34,828 bases of DNA from Cytophagaceae bacterium. GTDB taxonomy: Bacteria; Bacteroidota; Bacteroidia; Flavobacteriales; Flavobacteriaceae. A program made the position numbers and the translations under genes. Shown here in pieces: positions 15,728 through 24,280 of the stretch; within the stretch, counting starts at the first letter, position 1, and every line of letters begins with the position of its first letter. Location of the stretch: assembly GCA_002710685.1 (NCBI GenBank), contig PALD01000024.1:1-34828 (forward strand), in the 5' to 3' direction. The notes beneath the pieces are model-generated. The model had not been told where the DNA came from. It made no database searches and saw only the letters and a program-made list of their open reading frames with translations.

Positions 15728-17773
15728 GTGAAGAAGGTCATCCAGGAAATGGATAGTAAAAGCATGGACATCGTCGCCGAAAACATCGGCAAACTCAAAG
15801 AGCTTTTTCCTGATGCGATTGTAGAAGGCAAAGTAGACTTCGAAGCATTAAAGGGATTGCTCGGCAACTATGTTGAAAGCCGCGAGGAGCGTTATAGCTT
15901 CACTTGGAATGGCAAAAGCAAAGCCCGAATGTTAGCACAGAGTTCAAGCACAGCTACACTGCGGCCCTGCAAAGAAGAATCTGTTGATTGGGACACTACC
16001 AAAAACCTCCTAATCGAAGGCGATAACTTAGAAGTGCTCAAGCTTTTACAGAAGAGTTACCATAAAAAAGTCAAAATGATCTATATCGACCCTCCATATA
16101 ATACGGGTAAAGACTTTGTTTATAAGGATAATTTTAAGGACAATATTGCCAACTACAAAGAGATTACTGGTCAAGTCGATGGAGAGGGGCGAAATCTATC
16201 CAGTAACCCAGAAACCAACGGCCGATTTCATACGGATTGGCTAAATATGATGTACCCACGCCTTAAGCTCGCAAGAAACTTATTGCAAGACGATGGTGTG
16301 GTGATGGTTAGTATAGATGATGCTGAGTTTGCAAATTTAAAAGAGCTCTGCTGTGAAATATTTGGAGAAGAGAATTTTGTTGCCACCCTAATATGGGAAA
16401 AAGGGCGAAAAAATGATGCAAAGTTAATTTCTGTCGGCCACGAATATATTCTTGTCTTTGCGAAGAAAAAGTCCTTCTTGCAGCAGAGAAACGTAAGATG
16501 GAGAGAGACGAAGCCAGGCGCAAAAGAGATTCTTGACGAATATTTGCGGCTTAGGAAGCTTTTTAAGGATGATAATTTAGCTGTAGAGAAAGGGATTAGG
16601 GAGTTCTACGCATCGCTTCCTGCAAAACACCCTTCAAAAAAACACGTCCGGTATAATAAGGTCGATGATAATGGGGTTTGGAGAGACGACAACATGTCTT
16701 GGCCTGGCGGTGGAGGGCCAACATATGACGTAATTCATCCGGACACTGGTATTGCTTGTGCGGTTCCTGAGGGCGGATGGCGTTACGGAACAATTGAAAA
16801 AATGGAGGAAATGATTCGAATAGGCAAAGTTGTATTTAGGGACGATCATACCGAACCACCGATTCGTAAAACCTATCTTGTAGAAGTCGATAATGTTGAT
16901 ACTCAAGATGATGAGGACGCAGTTGACGATGATAACGAAGACTTGCCTATTCAAGTAGCTGGAAGCTATTTCTACAGGAGTGCGTTGCAAGCCAGTAATG
17001 AATTAGTTCAACTCTTTGGTAAGAAAGTATTCAATAATCCAAAAGATAGAGAAGTTCTTGCGCGATGGATTGGTTACGTTGGAACCAAAGATGACGATAT
17101 TGTTATCGATTTCTTTGCAGGCTCAGGCACTACAGGTCACGCAGTGTTGGACCTTAATTTATCCAATGACTCTTCAATTCGCTATATTTTAGTCCAGTTA
17201 CCAGAAACTATTCTTCCTAAGTCGAAGGGAGCTAAGCCTGCAATATCTTTCCTAAAAGACCTCGGCCGCCCATGTGTTGTTTCAGAGTTAACCAAGGAAC
17301 GTTTGAGAAGAGTTGCTAACAACATAAGAGAACAAAATCCAAGTTATAGAGGTGATCTAGGCTTTAAGGTATTCAAACTCGATTCTACCAATATCAAACC
17401 GTGGGAATTGGATTTTGATTTCACAGAGCGGGATTTAGAAGATCAGATATCAAATATCAAAAACGGGCGCGAAGAAGTGGACGTGCTCTACGAGATACTT
17501 TTGAAATACGGTCTGGACTTAACATTACCAGTCACCGAACATCTCATTGAAGGGAAAAGAGTTTTTAATATAGGCAAGGGAGAGCTTATTGTATGCCTTT
17601 CTGACGATATCACTCTCGATGCGGTGATAGGTATCGCTAATCTTAAAGATGAACTGAATCCTAAAGTCATGCGTGTAGTATTTAAAGATGCTGGATTTGA
17701 AGACGATGTGGTGAAAACAAACGCATTACAGATTCTTAAGCAGGCAGGAATTAAAGAAGTAAGGAGTTTGTAG
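15728..17773 (+). CDS. mod: type III restriction-modification methyltransferase (Mod)
   Basis: Beta-class N6-adenine methyltransferase of 681 aa. The GTG start at 15728 follows GAGG; ATG 15749 is the alternative. Motif IV D121-P-P-Y124 (DPPYNTGKDF) comes first and motif I (FFAGSGTTGHAV, about 462-473) near the C-terminal side, the order of EcoP15I/EcoP1I-type Mod. Between them is a long target recognition region including a very acidic stretch around 390-410 (DTQDDEDAVDDDNEDLP). N-terminal KELFPDAIVEGKVDFEALKGLLG is typical of the family. Mod methylates one strand of an asymmetric site and gives Res its specificity. The res gene begins 1 base after the stop, so they form one operon. Confidence 0.94.
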   Translation: MKKVIQEMDSKSMDIVAENIGKLKELFPDAIVEGKVDFEALKGLLGNYVESREERYSFTWNGKSKARMLAQSSSTATLRPCKEESVDWDTTKNLLIEGDNLEVLKLLQKSYHKKVKMIYIDPPYNTGKDFVYKDNFKDNIANYKEITGQVDGEGRNLSSNPETNGRFHTDWLNMMYPRLKLARNLLQDDGVVMVSIDDAEFANLKELCCEIFGEENFVATLIWEKGRKNDAKLISVGHEYILVFAKKKSFLQQRNVRWRETKPGAKEILDEYLRLRKLFKDDNLAVEKGIREFYASLPAKHPSKKHVRYNKVDDNGVWRDDNMSWPGGGGPTYDVIHPDTGIACAVPEGGWRYGTIEKMEEMIRIGKVVFRDDHTEPPIRKTYLVEVDNVDTQDDEDAVDDDNEDLPIQVAGSYFYRSALQASNELVQLFGKKVFNNPKDREVLARWIGYVGTKDDDIVIDFFAGSGTTGHAVLDLNLSNDSSIRYILVQLPETILPKSKGAKPAISFLKDLGRPCVVSELTKERLRRVANNIREQNPSYRGDLGFKVFKLDSTNIKPWELDFDFTERDLEDQISNIKNGREEVDVLYEILLKYGLDLTLPVTEHLIEGKRVFNIGKGELIVCLSDDITLDAVIGIANLKDELNPKVMRVVFKDAGFEDDVVKTNALQILKQAGIKEVRSL

Positions 17774-17774
17774 T

Positions 17775-20700
17775 ATGGGCATGGAAATTCAATTCGATGA
17801 TGATCTCGATTATCAGCTTCAAGCGATTGATTCGGTAACTGGTGTGTTTGCAGGACAAGAAATCTGCAAGACTAATTTTACTGTTGCTCCGCTGCAATCC
17901 TGGGAGCAAGGAACACTATTTAACGATACTAAGAGTGATAACTTGGGTATAGGTAATGACTTACGACTGATGGATGAAGATATCCATGCCAATATCCGTA
18001 AAATACAGTTAAAAAACGGCCTTGCTCCGTCAGAATCTTTTGACTCCAAAGATGGTATTCACTTAACGGTGGAAATGGAAACTGGAACGGGGAAAACTTA
18101 CGTTTATCTTCGTACAATTTTCGAAATGAACAGGCTCTATGGCTTTACCAAATTTATTATAGTTGTGCCGTCGATAGCTATTAAAGAGGGGGTGCAGAAG
18201 TCCTTAGATATCACGTCTTCTCATTTTAAAAAGCTGTTCGAAAACGTGACATTTGACTACTTTACTTACGATTCAAGTAAACTTTCAGAAGTGCGCAATT
18301 TTGCAATAAGCCCTGATATTCAAATTATGGTGATTAATATCGATGCTTTCCGGAAAAGCTTTGCAGATCCTGAAAAAGAAAGCAAAGCCAACATCATCCA
18401 CCGTGCACACGATCGCATGACAGGCGCTAAGCCGATTGAATTCATTCAGCAAACAAATCCAGTTGTAATTGTCGATGAGCCACAGAGCGTTGATACCACG
18501 GACAAGAGTAAAGAAGCAATAGGCTATCTTAACCCCATGTGCACTTTACGTTATTCTGCAACGCACGTTGAAAAGCATCACATGCTTTACAAGCTTGACT
18601 CAGTCGACGCTTATGCCCAGAGGTTGGTTAAGCAAATCGAAGTCGCAGGCATTGAAATGAAAGATGCCCACAACAAGGCATATATCAAACTAATCAGCGT
18701 CAAAAATGAGAACAGTCAAAATGTCGCAAAAATTGAAATCGATGCGCGCTTAAAGAATGGCAACATCAAACGTAAGACCGTTAAGGTAAAAAGTGGGGCT
18801 GATTTACTTGATGCCAAATATAGCGGAGGCCGCGATGTGTATGACGGCTACATTATTGATGACGTTTATTATGAAGAGGGAAATGAATATATTAGCTTTA
18901 CTAGTAAGCCAGATATTCTGAAACTGGGCCAAGCACTTGGCGAAGTTGATCCAGATGAGTTTAAACGCCTACAGATTCGTAAAACCATAGAAGAGCATCT
19001 CGACAAGGAATTACGTCTGCGTCCCCAAGGCATTAAAGTGCTGAGCTTATTCTTTATTGACAAGGTTGCAAATTACCGCAAGTACGACAAGAAAGGAAAA
19101 CCGCAACTAGGCAAATTTGCTCTAATGTTTGAAGAAGAATATGAACGCGCTATTCGTAAGCCGAAGTATAGTCGGTTATTTGAGGGAATTGATTTGGATG
19201 CAGCCTTGGAAGGTGTGCATAACGGCTATTTCTCTGTTGATAAGAAGAAAGATAGTTCAGGCAACGAGATGGTGAAAGATTCATCAGGTAAAACTGCCGC
19301 AGATGAAAGTGCCTATAACTTGATTATGAAAGATAAAGAGAAATTACTTAGCTTCGACTCGAAGCTTAAATTTATTTTCTCTCACTCGGCATTAAAAGAA
19401 GGATGGGATAATCCCAACGTATTCCAGATATGCACATTGAACGAAACTAGTTCAGTGATTAAAAAGCGTCAAGAGATTGGTCGCGGTTTGCGAATCTGTG
19501 TTAATCAAAAAGGCGAAAGAGTACATGGTTTTGAGGTAAATACCTTAACCGTTATGGCAAATGAATCTTATGAGCAGTTTGCAGAGGACTTACAGAAAGA
19601 AATTGAAAAAGAGGAAGGCATTAAGTTTGGTGTCGTAGAGAAACACTTGTTTGCTAATATAGTTGTTCCAGTAGACGAACAGAATTGTGAATATTTAGGT
19701 ACAGAGGCTTCGACACAGCTTTGGAAACACTTACACAAAGAAGGCTATATCGACAGTAAAGGTAAGATTCAGGATGGCCTCAAAATTTCATTAAAGAATG
19801 GTAGCCTGCTTTTACCTGAAGAGTTTCAATCCCATGACGAAAAAATTATTTCAGTGTTGAAGAAGGTTTCAGGCAGTCTGAATATTAGAAATCGTGATGA
19901 TAAAACTAACTTGTCCCTAAACAAAGCGGTATACCTTAGCCCCGATTTTCAGGCGCTATGGGACCGTATTAAATACAAAACTACGTTTCGCGTAGACTTC
20001 GACGTCAACACATTAATTGATAAGTGCGCCGAGGACATCAAGATCAATTTGCAGGTAGGCAAGGCACGTTTCACTTACCGCAAAGCGAAAACTGAAATTG
20101 ATCGGGGGGGAGTAAATACCAAACAGGTTCAGCAAACAACCAGCGTTTATGAACCTCGAGCGTTTGAATTGCCAGATCTCATCACTTATTTGCAAAACGA
20201 AACTAACCTGATGCGCCGCACTATTGTAGCCATAATTAATAAGAGTGGTCGACTGGATTCCTTCAAGAACAATCCTCAAAAATTTATCGAGCAGGCCGCC
20301 AATATTATAAAAAGTCAGATGCGCTTGTTCATTGTCGAAGGTATCAAATATCAAAAAATAGGTAACGACGAGTTTTACGCTCAGGAGCTATTTCAACAGC
20401 ATGAGTTGTTTGGCTACCTGAAAGACAACTTGGTTAAAGCCGAAAAATCAGTTTTTGACTATGTGATTTACGATTCAGATACCGAGTATGAATTTGCCTC
20501 AGCTTTCGAAGATAACGAGGATATTAAGCTATATACTAAACTTCCTGACTGGTTCAAAATCGATACTCCGTTAGGTGGTTATAATCCGGACTGGGCGGTA
20601 CTAATTGAAAAGGATGGAGTAGACAAACTCTATTTTGTTGTGGAAACAAAGAGTACTCTGCTTTCAGCAAAACGTCGTCCAGAGGAAAACGCTAAAATAA

Positions 20701-20792
20701 AATGTGGTCACGCGCACTTTGAAGCTCTCGGTGATAATGTGAAATTTACAGTTTCAGATTCTATGGACGATTTTTCAAGCCAGTATGTTTGA
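17775..20792 (+). CDS. res: type III restriction endonuclease subunit (Res)
   Basis: A 1005-aa SF2 helicase-nuclease, slightly longer than EcoP15I Res. ATG 17775 follows AAGGAG (17760-17765). Walker A is G104-T-G-K-T108 and motif II is D234-E-P-Q237. A helicase C-terminal half with ALKEGWDNPNVFQI and RQEIGRGLRI follows. The C-terminal nuclease has NPD939, then E957-T-K959 (PD-ExK). All motifs needed for ATP-dependent translocation and cleavage appear intact. A run of seven G at 20104-20110 within the frame (Arg-Gly-Gly) is a potential slippage site. Res works as Mod2Res1/2 on head-to-head unmethylated sites; the partner is the adjacent Mod. Confidence 0.94.
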   Translation: MGMEIQFDDDLDYQLQAIDSVTGVFAGQEICKTNFTVAPLQSWEQGTLFNDTKSDNLGIGNDLRLMDEDIHANIRKIQLKNGLAPSESFDSKDGIHLTVEMETGTGKTYVYLRTIFEMNRLYGFTKFIIVVPSIAIKEGVQKSLDITSSHFKKLFENVTFDYFTYDSSKLSEVRNFAISPDIQIMVINIDAFRKSFADPEKESKANIIHRAHDRMTGAKPIEFIQQTNPVVIVDEPQSVDTTDKSKEAIGYLNPMCTLRYSATHVEKHHMLYKLDSVDAYAQRLVKQIEVAGIEMKDAHNKAYIKLISVKNENSQNVAKIEIDARLKNGNIKRKTVKVKSGADLLDAKYSGGRDVYDGYIIDDVYYEEGNEYISFTSKPDILKLGQALGEVDPDEFKRLQIRKTIEEHLDKELRLRPQGIKVLSLFFIDKVANYRKYDKKGKPQLGKFALMFEEEYERAIRKPKYSRLFEGIDLDAALEGVHNGYFSVDKKKDSSGNEMVKDSSGKTAADESAYNLIMKDKEKLLSFDSKLKFIFSHSALKEGWDNPNVFQICTLNETSSVIKKRQEIGRGLRICVNQKGERVHGFEVNTLTVMANESYEQFAEDLQKEIEKEEGIKFGVVEKHLFANIVVPVDEQNCEYLGTEASTQLWKHLHKEGYIDSKGKIQDGLKISLKNGSLLLPEEFQSHDEKIISVLKKVSGSLNIRNRDDKTNLSLNKAVYLSPDFQALWDRIKYKTTFRVDFDVNTLIDKCAEDIKINLQVGKARFTYRKAKTEIDRGGVNTKQVQQTTSVYEPRAFELPDLITYLQNETNLMRRTIVAIINKSGRLDSFKNNPQKFIEQAANIIKSQMRLFIVEGIKYQKIGNDEFYAQELFQQHELFGYLKDNLVKAEKSVFDYVIYDSDTEYEFASAFEDNEDIKLYTKLPDWFKIDTPLGGYNPDWAVLIEKDGVDKLYFVVETKSTLLSAKRRPEENAKIKCGHAHFEALGDNVKFTVSDSMDDFSSQYV

Positions 20793-20841
20793 TTAAATAG
20801 CGCTCTTTTAATATTACTAATAATCTGAAAAGGAAGTCAGC

Positions 20842-23028
20842 ATGAAACTTATATTAGACCTAGAAAATTGTTATGGAATTAATAAACTGGTGAAGGAATT
20901 AGACTTCACCAGGGATGGTGATGTTGGCGGCGTTTGTTCATTGTACGCACCCAATGGGACATTAAAAACATCACTGGCTAAGGCGTTGAAGGATATTGAA
21001 GAGTCCAAGGTTTCAAAGGACATTATCTTTCCTGAACGAGAAACAAAGCGACTTGTTAGCTTAGATGACCAACCTCTCGATACTAATCACATAATGGTTA
21101 TTAATTCATACGACGAAAGTTATAGTTCTAAGCAAGTCTCCACTCTATTAGTAAACGAAGTCTTAAAACGTGACTATGACGAAGCTTTAAAAGAAGTCGA
21201 TGATAAAAGAGCTCTATTAATAAAGGATTTGGCGAAGGTATCTGGAAAGCAGAATAAAGCTATTCCAGAACTTATCAGTGAAGCATTTGATCGTCCCGAA
21301 AAAGAATTCCTAGACCTTTTGACAGAGCTAAAGCATCAATGTACACAAGACTACTCTAGTCTCGCTGATTTTAAGTACGGCGACCTTTTCAATCCTAAGG
21401 TCTTGGATCTTGCCGCTAAAGACAGCTTTGATCAGGAGTTGACTGAATATGTTGTAACCTACGAAAAGCTAATTAACGAATCAACTGTTTTATCAAGGAA
21501 TTTTAATCACCAGAAAGCTGGGACAGTTTCAAAAAGTCTCTCACATACCGGCTTTTTTGATGCATCTCATAGCGTAAATATTTCAATTAATGGTCAGAAG
21601 CAAGAAGTAACATCAAATGACCGATTAAATGAAATTTTACAGGAAGAACAAAATAAGATTTTTCAGAACCCAGAGCTAAAAGAAAAGTTCAGTAAGGTTG
21701 ATAAAAAGCTATCAACAAAGGAGACTCAGGCATTTCGAGATTTTATTTCTGAACACCAAGAATTGTTGCCAGAGTATAAGGATGTAAAAAGTTTTAAGAA
21801 AAAGCTGTTCACTGGCTACCTCCAGTCATGTCATTCAAGTTGGGAAAGTCTTGTATCGACCTACAAGTCAAACCAAGAACGAGTTAAATACATTATCGAT
21901 CAAGCGAAGCAACAGGAAACTATATGGAAGGGCGTTGTAGACATTTTCAATAAACGATTTTCTGTCCCATTTAAGCTTAGGGTAGATAATCAGGATGACG
22001 TCATTCTTAACGATGCTGCCCCATCTATTGAATTTGACTTTGATGATGGACGCGGAGAGATAAAGAAGGTTGAACACCATACTTTGCTAGACACGCTTAG
22101 CCAAGGCGAGAAACGCGCACTTTATATTCTAAATGTTTTATTTGAAATTGAGGCCAAAAAAAGCGCGGGCGCACCGGTGTTGATTGTGATAGACGATATT
22201 GCCGACTCTTTTGATTATAAAAATAAGTACGCTATTGTTGAGTATCTTCGTGACATCGCGCAAGTATCACATTTTTATCTTTTAATTCTTACACATAACT
22301 TCGATTTTCACAGAATTATAGGTGGCCGAATCATTGGAAGTAGAAGCGATGACGCACGCCGGAGACGAGTGTTGGCAACTAAAACGTCGACTGAAATAAA
22401 GCTTAATTCAGAAAAGTATCAAAATGATGTTTTCGTAGCTTGGAAAAGAGGTTTTCATCAAAATGAATCTTATATGCTTGCCAGCATTCCGTTTGTAAGA
22501 AACCTTGCTGAATATTGCGGGCATAAAACTCATTACTTAACACTTACATCATTGCTTCATCTAAAGACGAATAGTCAAAATATAACTGTCCAAAATCTGC
22601 AAGAGATATATCGTGTCGTACTTGTTGATAAGCCTGATTTAATTCTACCTGACCCCACAGTTCGTGTGATTGACAAGATAGTCCAAAAGGCCGACGAATT
22701 ATCAAATATAGCTCTTGAGTCTCCAGAACTTGAGTCCAAAGTTATCGTTGCAATGGCTATCCGATTGAAAGCAGAAGAATTCATGATTGCACAGATTAAT
22801 GATCAAGAATTCGTTGACGGTATAGAATCAAATCAAACGCGAGAGCTGTTTGATAAGTATATTGAAATATATTCTGAACAAGAAGAAAAAATACTCTTAC
22901 TAGATCAGGTAAATCTAATGACCCCTGAGAACATACATTTGAATTCATTTATGTATGAACCGATTCTCGATATGTCAGCTCACCGTCTTTACAGCTTATA
23001 TAACGAGGTGAAGCAACTCGGAAATTAA
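20842..23028 (+). CDS. ABC/AAA_13-like ATPase linked to the type III system, 728 aa
   Basis: ATG 20842 follows AAGGAAG. The P-loop is unusual, A36-P-N-G-T-L-K-T-S44. The ABC signature LSQGEKRAL lies at about 419-427, Walker B LIVIDDIADSFD at about 447-458 and the H-loop LTHNFDF at about 482-488; a helical coiled-coil region separates the halves. Layout and length resemble SMC-like defence ATPases including the PrrC/RloC group. The C-terminal part has R553-x3-E557 followed by several His (561, 564, 573, 699), reminiscent of the anticodon nuclease R-x3-E...H triad, but spacing to the His differs from PrrC and no Zn-hook CxxC is seen. It lies 49 bases after res, probably in the same operon, and likely adds an abortive or regulatory layer. 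Confidence 0.75.
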   Translation: MKLILDLENCYGINKLVKELDFTRDGDVGGVCSLYAPNGTLKTSLAKALKDIEESKVSKDIIFPERETKRLVSLDDQPLDTNHIMVINSYDESYSSKQVSTLLVNEVLKRDYDEALKEVDDKRALLIKDLAKVSGKQNKAIPELISEAFDRPEKEFLDLLTELKHQCTQDYSSLADFKYGDLFNPKVLDLAAKDSFDQELTEYVVTYEKLINESTVLSRNFNHQKAGTVSKSLSHTGFFDASHSVNISINGQKQEVTSNDRLNEILQEEQNKIFQNPELKEKFSKVDKKLSTKETQAFRDFISEHQELLPEYKDVKSFKKKLFTGYLQSCHSSWESLVSTYKSNQERVKYIIDQAKQQETIWKGVVDIFNKRFSVPFKLRVDNQDDVILNDAAPSIEFDFDDGRGEIKKVEHHTLLDTLSQGEKRALYILNVLFEIEAKKSAGAPVLIVIDDIADSFDYKNKYAIVEYLRDIAQVSHFYLLILTHNFDFHRIIGGRIIGSRSDDARRRRVLATKTSTEIKLNSEKYQNDVFVAWKRGFHQNESYMLASIPFVRNLAEYCGHKTHYLTLTSLLHLKTNSQNITVQNLQEIYRVVLVDKPDLILPDPTVRVIDKIVQKADELSNIALESPELESKVIVAMAIRLKAEEFMIAQINDQEFVDGIESNQTRELFDKYIEIYSEQEEKILLLDQVNLMTPENIHLNSFMYEPILDMSAHRLYSLYNEVKQLGN

Positions 23029-23084
23029 TTGTAACGCCTTGAGCCAGAGGCCTGCTGCAAGATGGTAGAGCTTGACTGTGAAGT

Positions 23085-23213
23085 GGTGACAAAAATACTT
23101 AAATGTCACTACTTATAGAAGTCTTCTATGGACAATTTAGGAACCCATGTCTTGTTAGGAATGCTGGCCCTAGAAGATTGTCACTAGTATTTAATGTTAC
23201 GGATATGTGGGCA
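23085..23213. other. right attachment end (attR) with repeated recombinase-site motifs
   Basis: GTGGTGACAA (near 23084), TGTCACTA (near 23104) and ATTGTCACTA (23177-23186) are direct and inverted versions of the motif TGGTGACAAT found inside the left end. GGATATGTG (23201-23209) next to the GGCA core (23210-23213) mirrors GGTATGT read outward at the left end. These are plausible arm and core sites for the three recombinases. The 178 bases between the ATPase stop and the core hold no gene. Confidence 0.6.
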
Positions 23214-24280
23214 CCTGTGGTTTCCTTATGGCAGCTGAAGAGTATGTGCGTAATACTCAGGGTGGTGCGCTAATGCGCCCAGAAAACTCAAAGCACTTCC
23301 ACAACCAAATGTTTAATGCCTATGACTTCGATCAGCATATGCTGCGAATTGGGGCTATGAACCTAATGTTGCATGGAGTGGAGCATCCAGTTGTTGAATA
23401 TCGCGACAGCTTAAGCGATCAGGGTGACCAAAACATCAAAGACAAATTCACACTCATTTTGGCAAACCCACCATTTAAAGGCAGCGTGTCGTACGATGAC
23501 TTAGCGCCAGACTTACTTACCGCTTTGGGTAAAACACCGAAGAAAGCTACAGCGAAAACAGAAACCGACGAAGAAGGTAACAAGAAAAAGAAAAAAGGCC
23601 CTTCCGAAAAAACAGAGCTACTTTTTCTAGCACTTATTCTTCGAATGCTTCAACCAGGTGGCCGTGCTGCGGTAGTAGTGCCTGACGGTGTGTTATTTGG
23701 CTCTACTAAGTCTCATAAAGAAATTCGTAAAACACTAGTTGAAGAACACAAACTTGAAGCAGTGGTGTCACTGCCTTCTGGGGTGTTCAAACCCTACGCG
23801 GGTGTGTCAACGGCTATTCTGTTTTTCACTAAAACCAATGATGGCGGCACCGATAATGTTTGGTTTTACGACATGCAGGCTGATGGTTTTTCTCTCGATG
23901 ATAAACGTACGCCGCTTATCAAAGAACAAGCCTTAACAACCGAAGCTGATGCTATAGATTATAAAGCGGCTGAAGGTGAAAGCCTTGAGAAGGGCCAGGC
24001 ACCTTCGGAGCTTGAGAACCATAAACTCAATAACATTCCAGATGTGCTGTTTCGTTGGCAGCATTTACAGAATGAAACTGGTCGTGAGAGTACAGAGCAG
24101 AGCTTTTTCGTACCGATATCTGATATTCAGTCAAATGACTATGATCTTTCCATTAATCGTTACAAAGAAGTGGTTTACGAAGAGGTTGAATATGAATCAC
24201 CTCAGATCATTTTAGGAAGAATTAAGACTCTTCAGGCAGAAATGGAAAAAGGCATTGCTGATTTGGAGGCAATGTTTTGA
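23210..24280 (+). pseudogene. hsdM: hsdM 3' fragment (type I methyltransferase, interrupted)
   Basis: From GGC 23210 the frame reads GTCGFLMAAEEYV, the second half of AdoMet motif I, and continues to TGA 24278. It includes the catalytic NPPF motif (N278 in the rejoined protein), a Lys-rich insert (KKKKKGPSEK) and the C-terminal helical domain. Joined to the 5' fragment at GGCA it gives 548 residues, normal for HsdM. GTG 23207 could start a truncated product, but no ribosome site precedes it and the product would lack the N-terminal domain and the Asp of motif I. The stop overlaps the hsdS start (TTGA). Confidence 0.92.

Larger units (their letters stand above)
8344..23209 (+). mobile_element. 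14.87-kb tyrosine-recombinase element inserted in hsdM, carrying a type III R-M operon
   Basis: The borders are set by the host gene: hsdM reads GAC CCA GCA TCC GGCA up to 8343 and resumes GGCA CC TGT GGT at 23210. Deleting one GGCA plus everything between gives a continuous frame (DPASGTCGFL). Contents in order: three overlapping tyrosine-recombinase-like genes and a small helical gene; a divergent OrfA-like/Xre pair; an excisionase-like gene; mod, res and an ATPase. There are no long terminal inverted repeats and no long target duplication, as expected for tyrosine-recombinase insertion with a short core. The module resembles Tn554 TnpA/B/C and the gamma-mobile-trio (GmtY/Z/X) arrangement, but with four genes; exact family membership is not proven. 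Confidence 0.88.

Noticed and set aside
20013..20354. Minus-strand 113-codon frame inside res
   Set aside because: Shadow of the strongly supported res gene; the same applies to other antisense frames within mod, res, hsdR and the recombinases.
23207..24280. 3' hsdM fragment as an independent functional methyltransferase
   Set aside because: It lacks the N-terminal domain and the Asp of motif I and has no ribosome site at GTG 23207.
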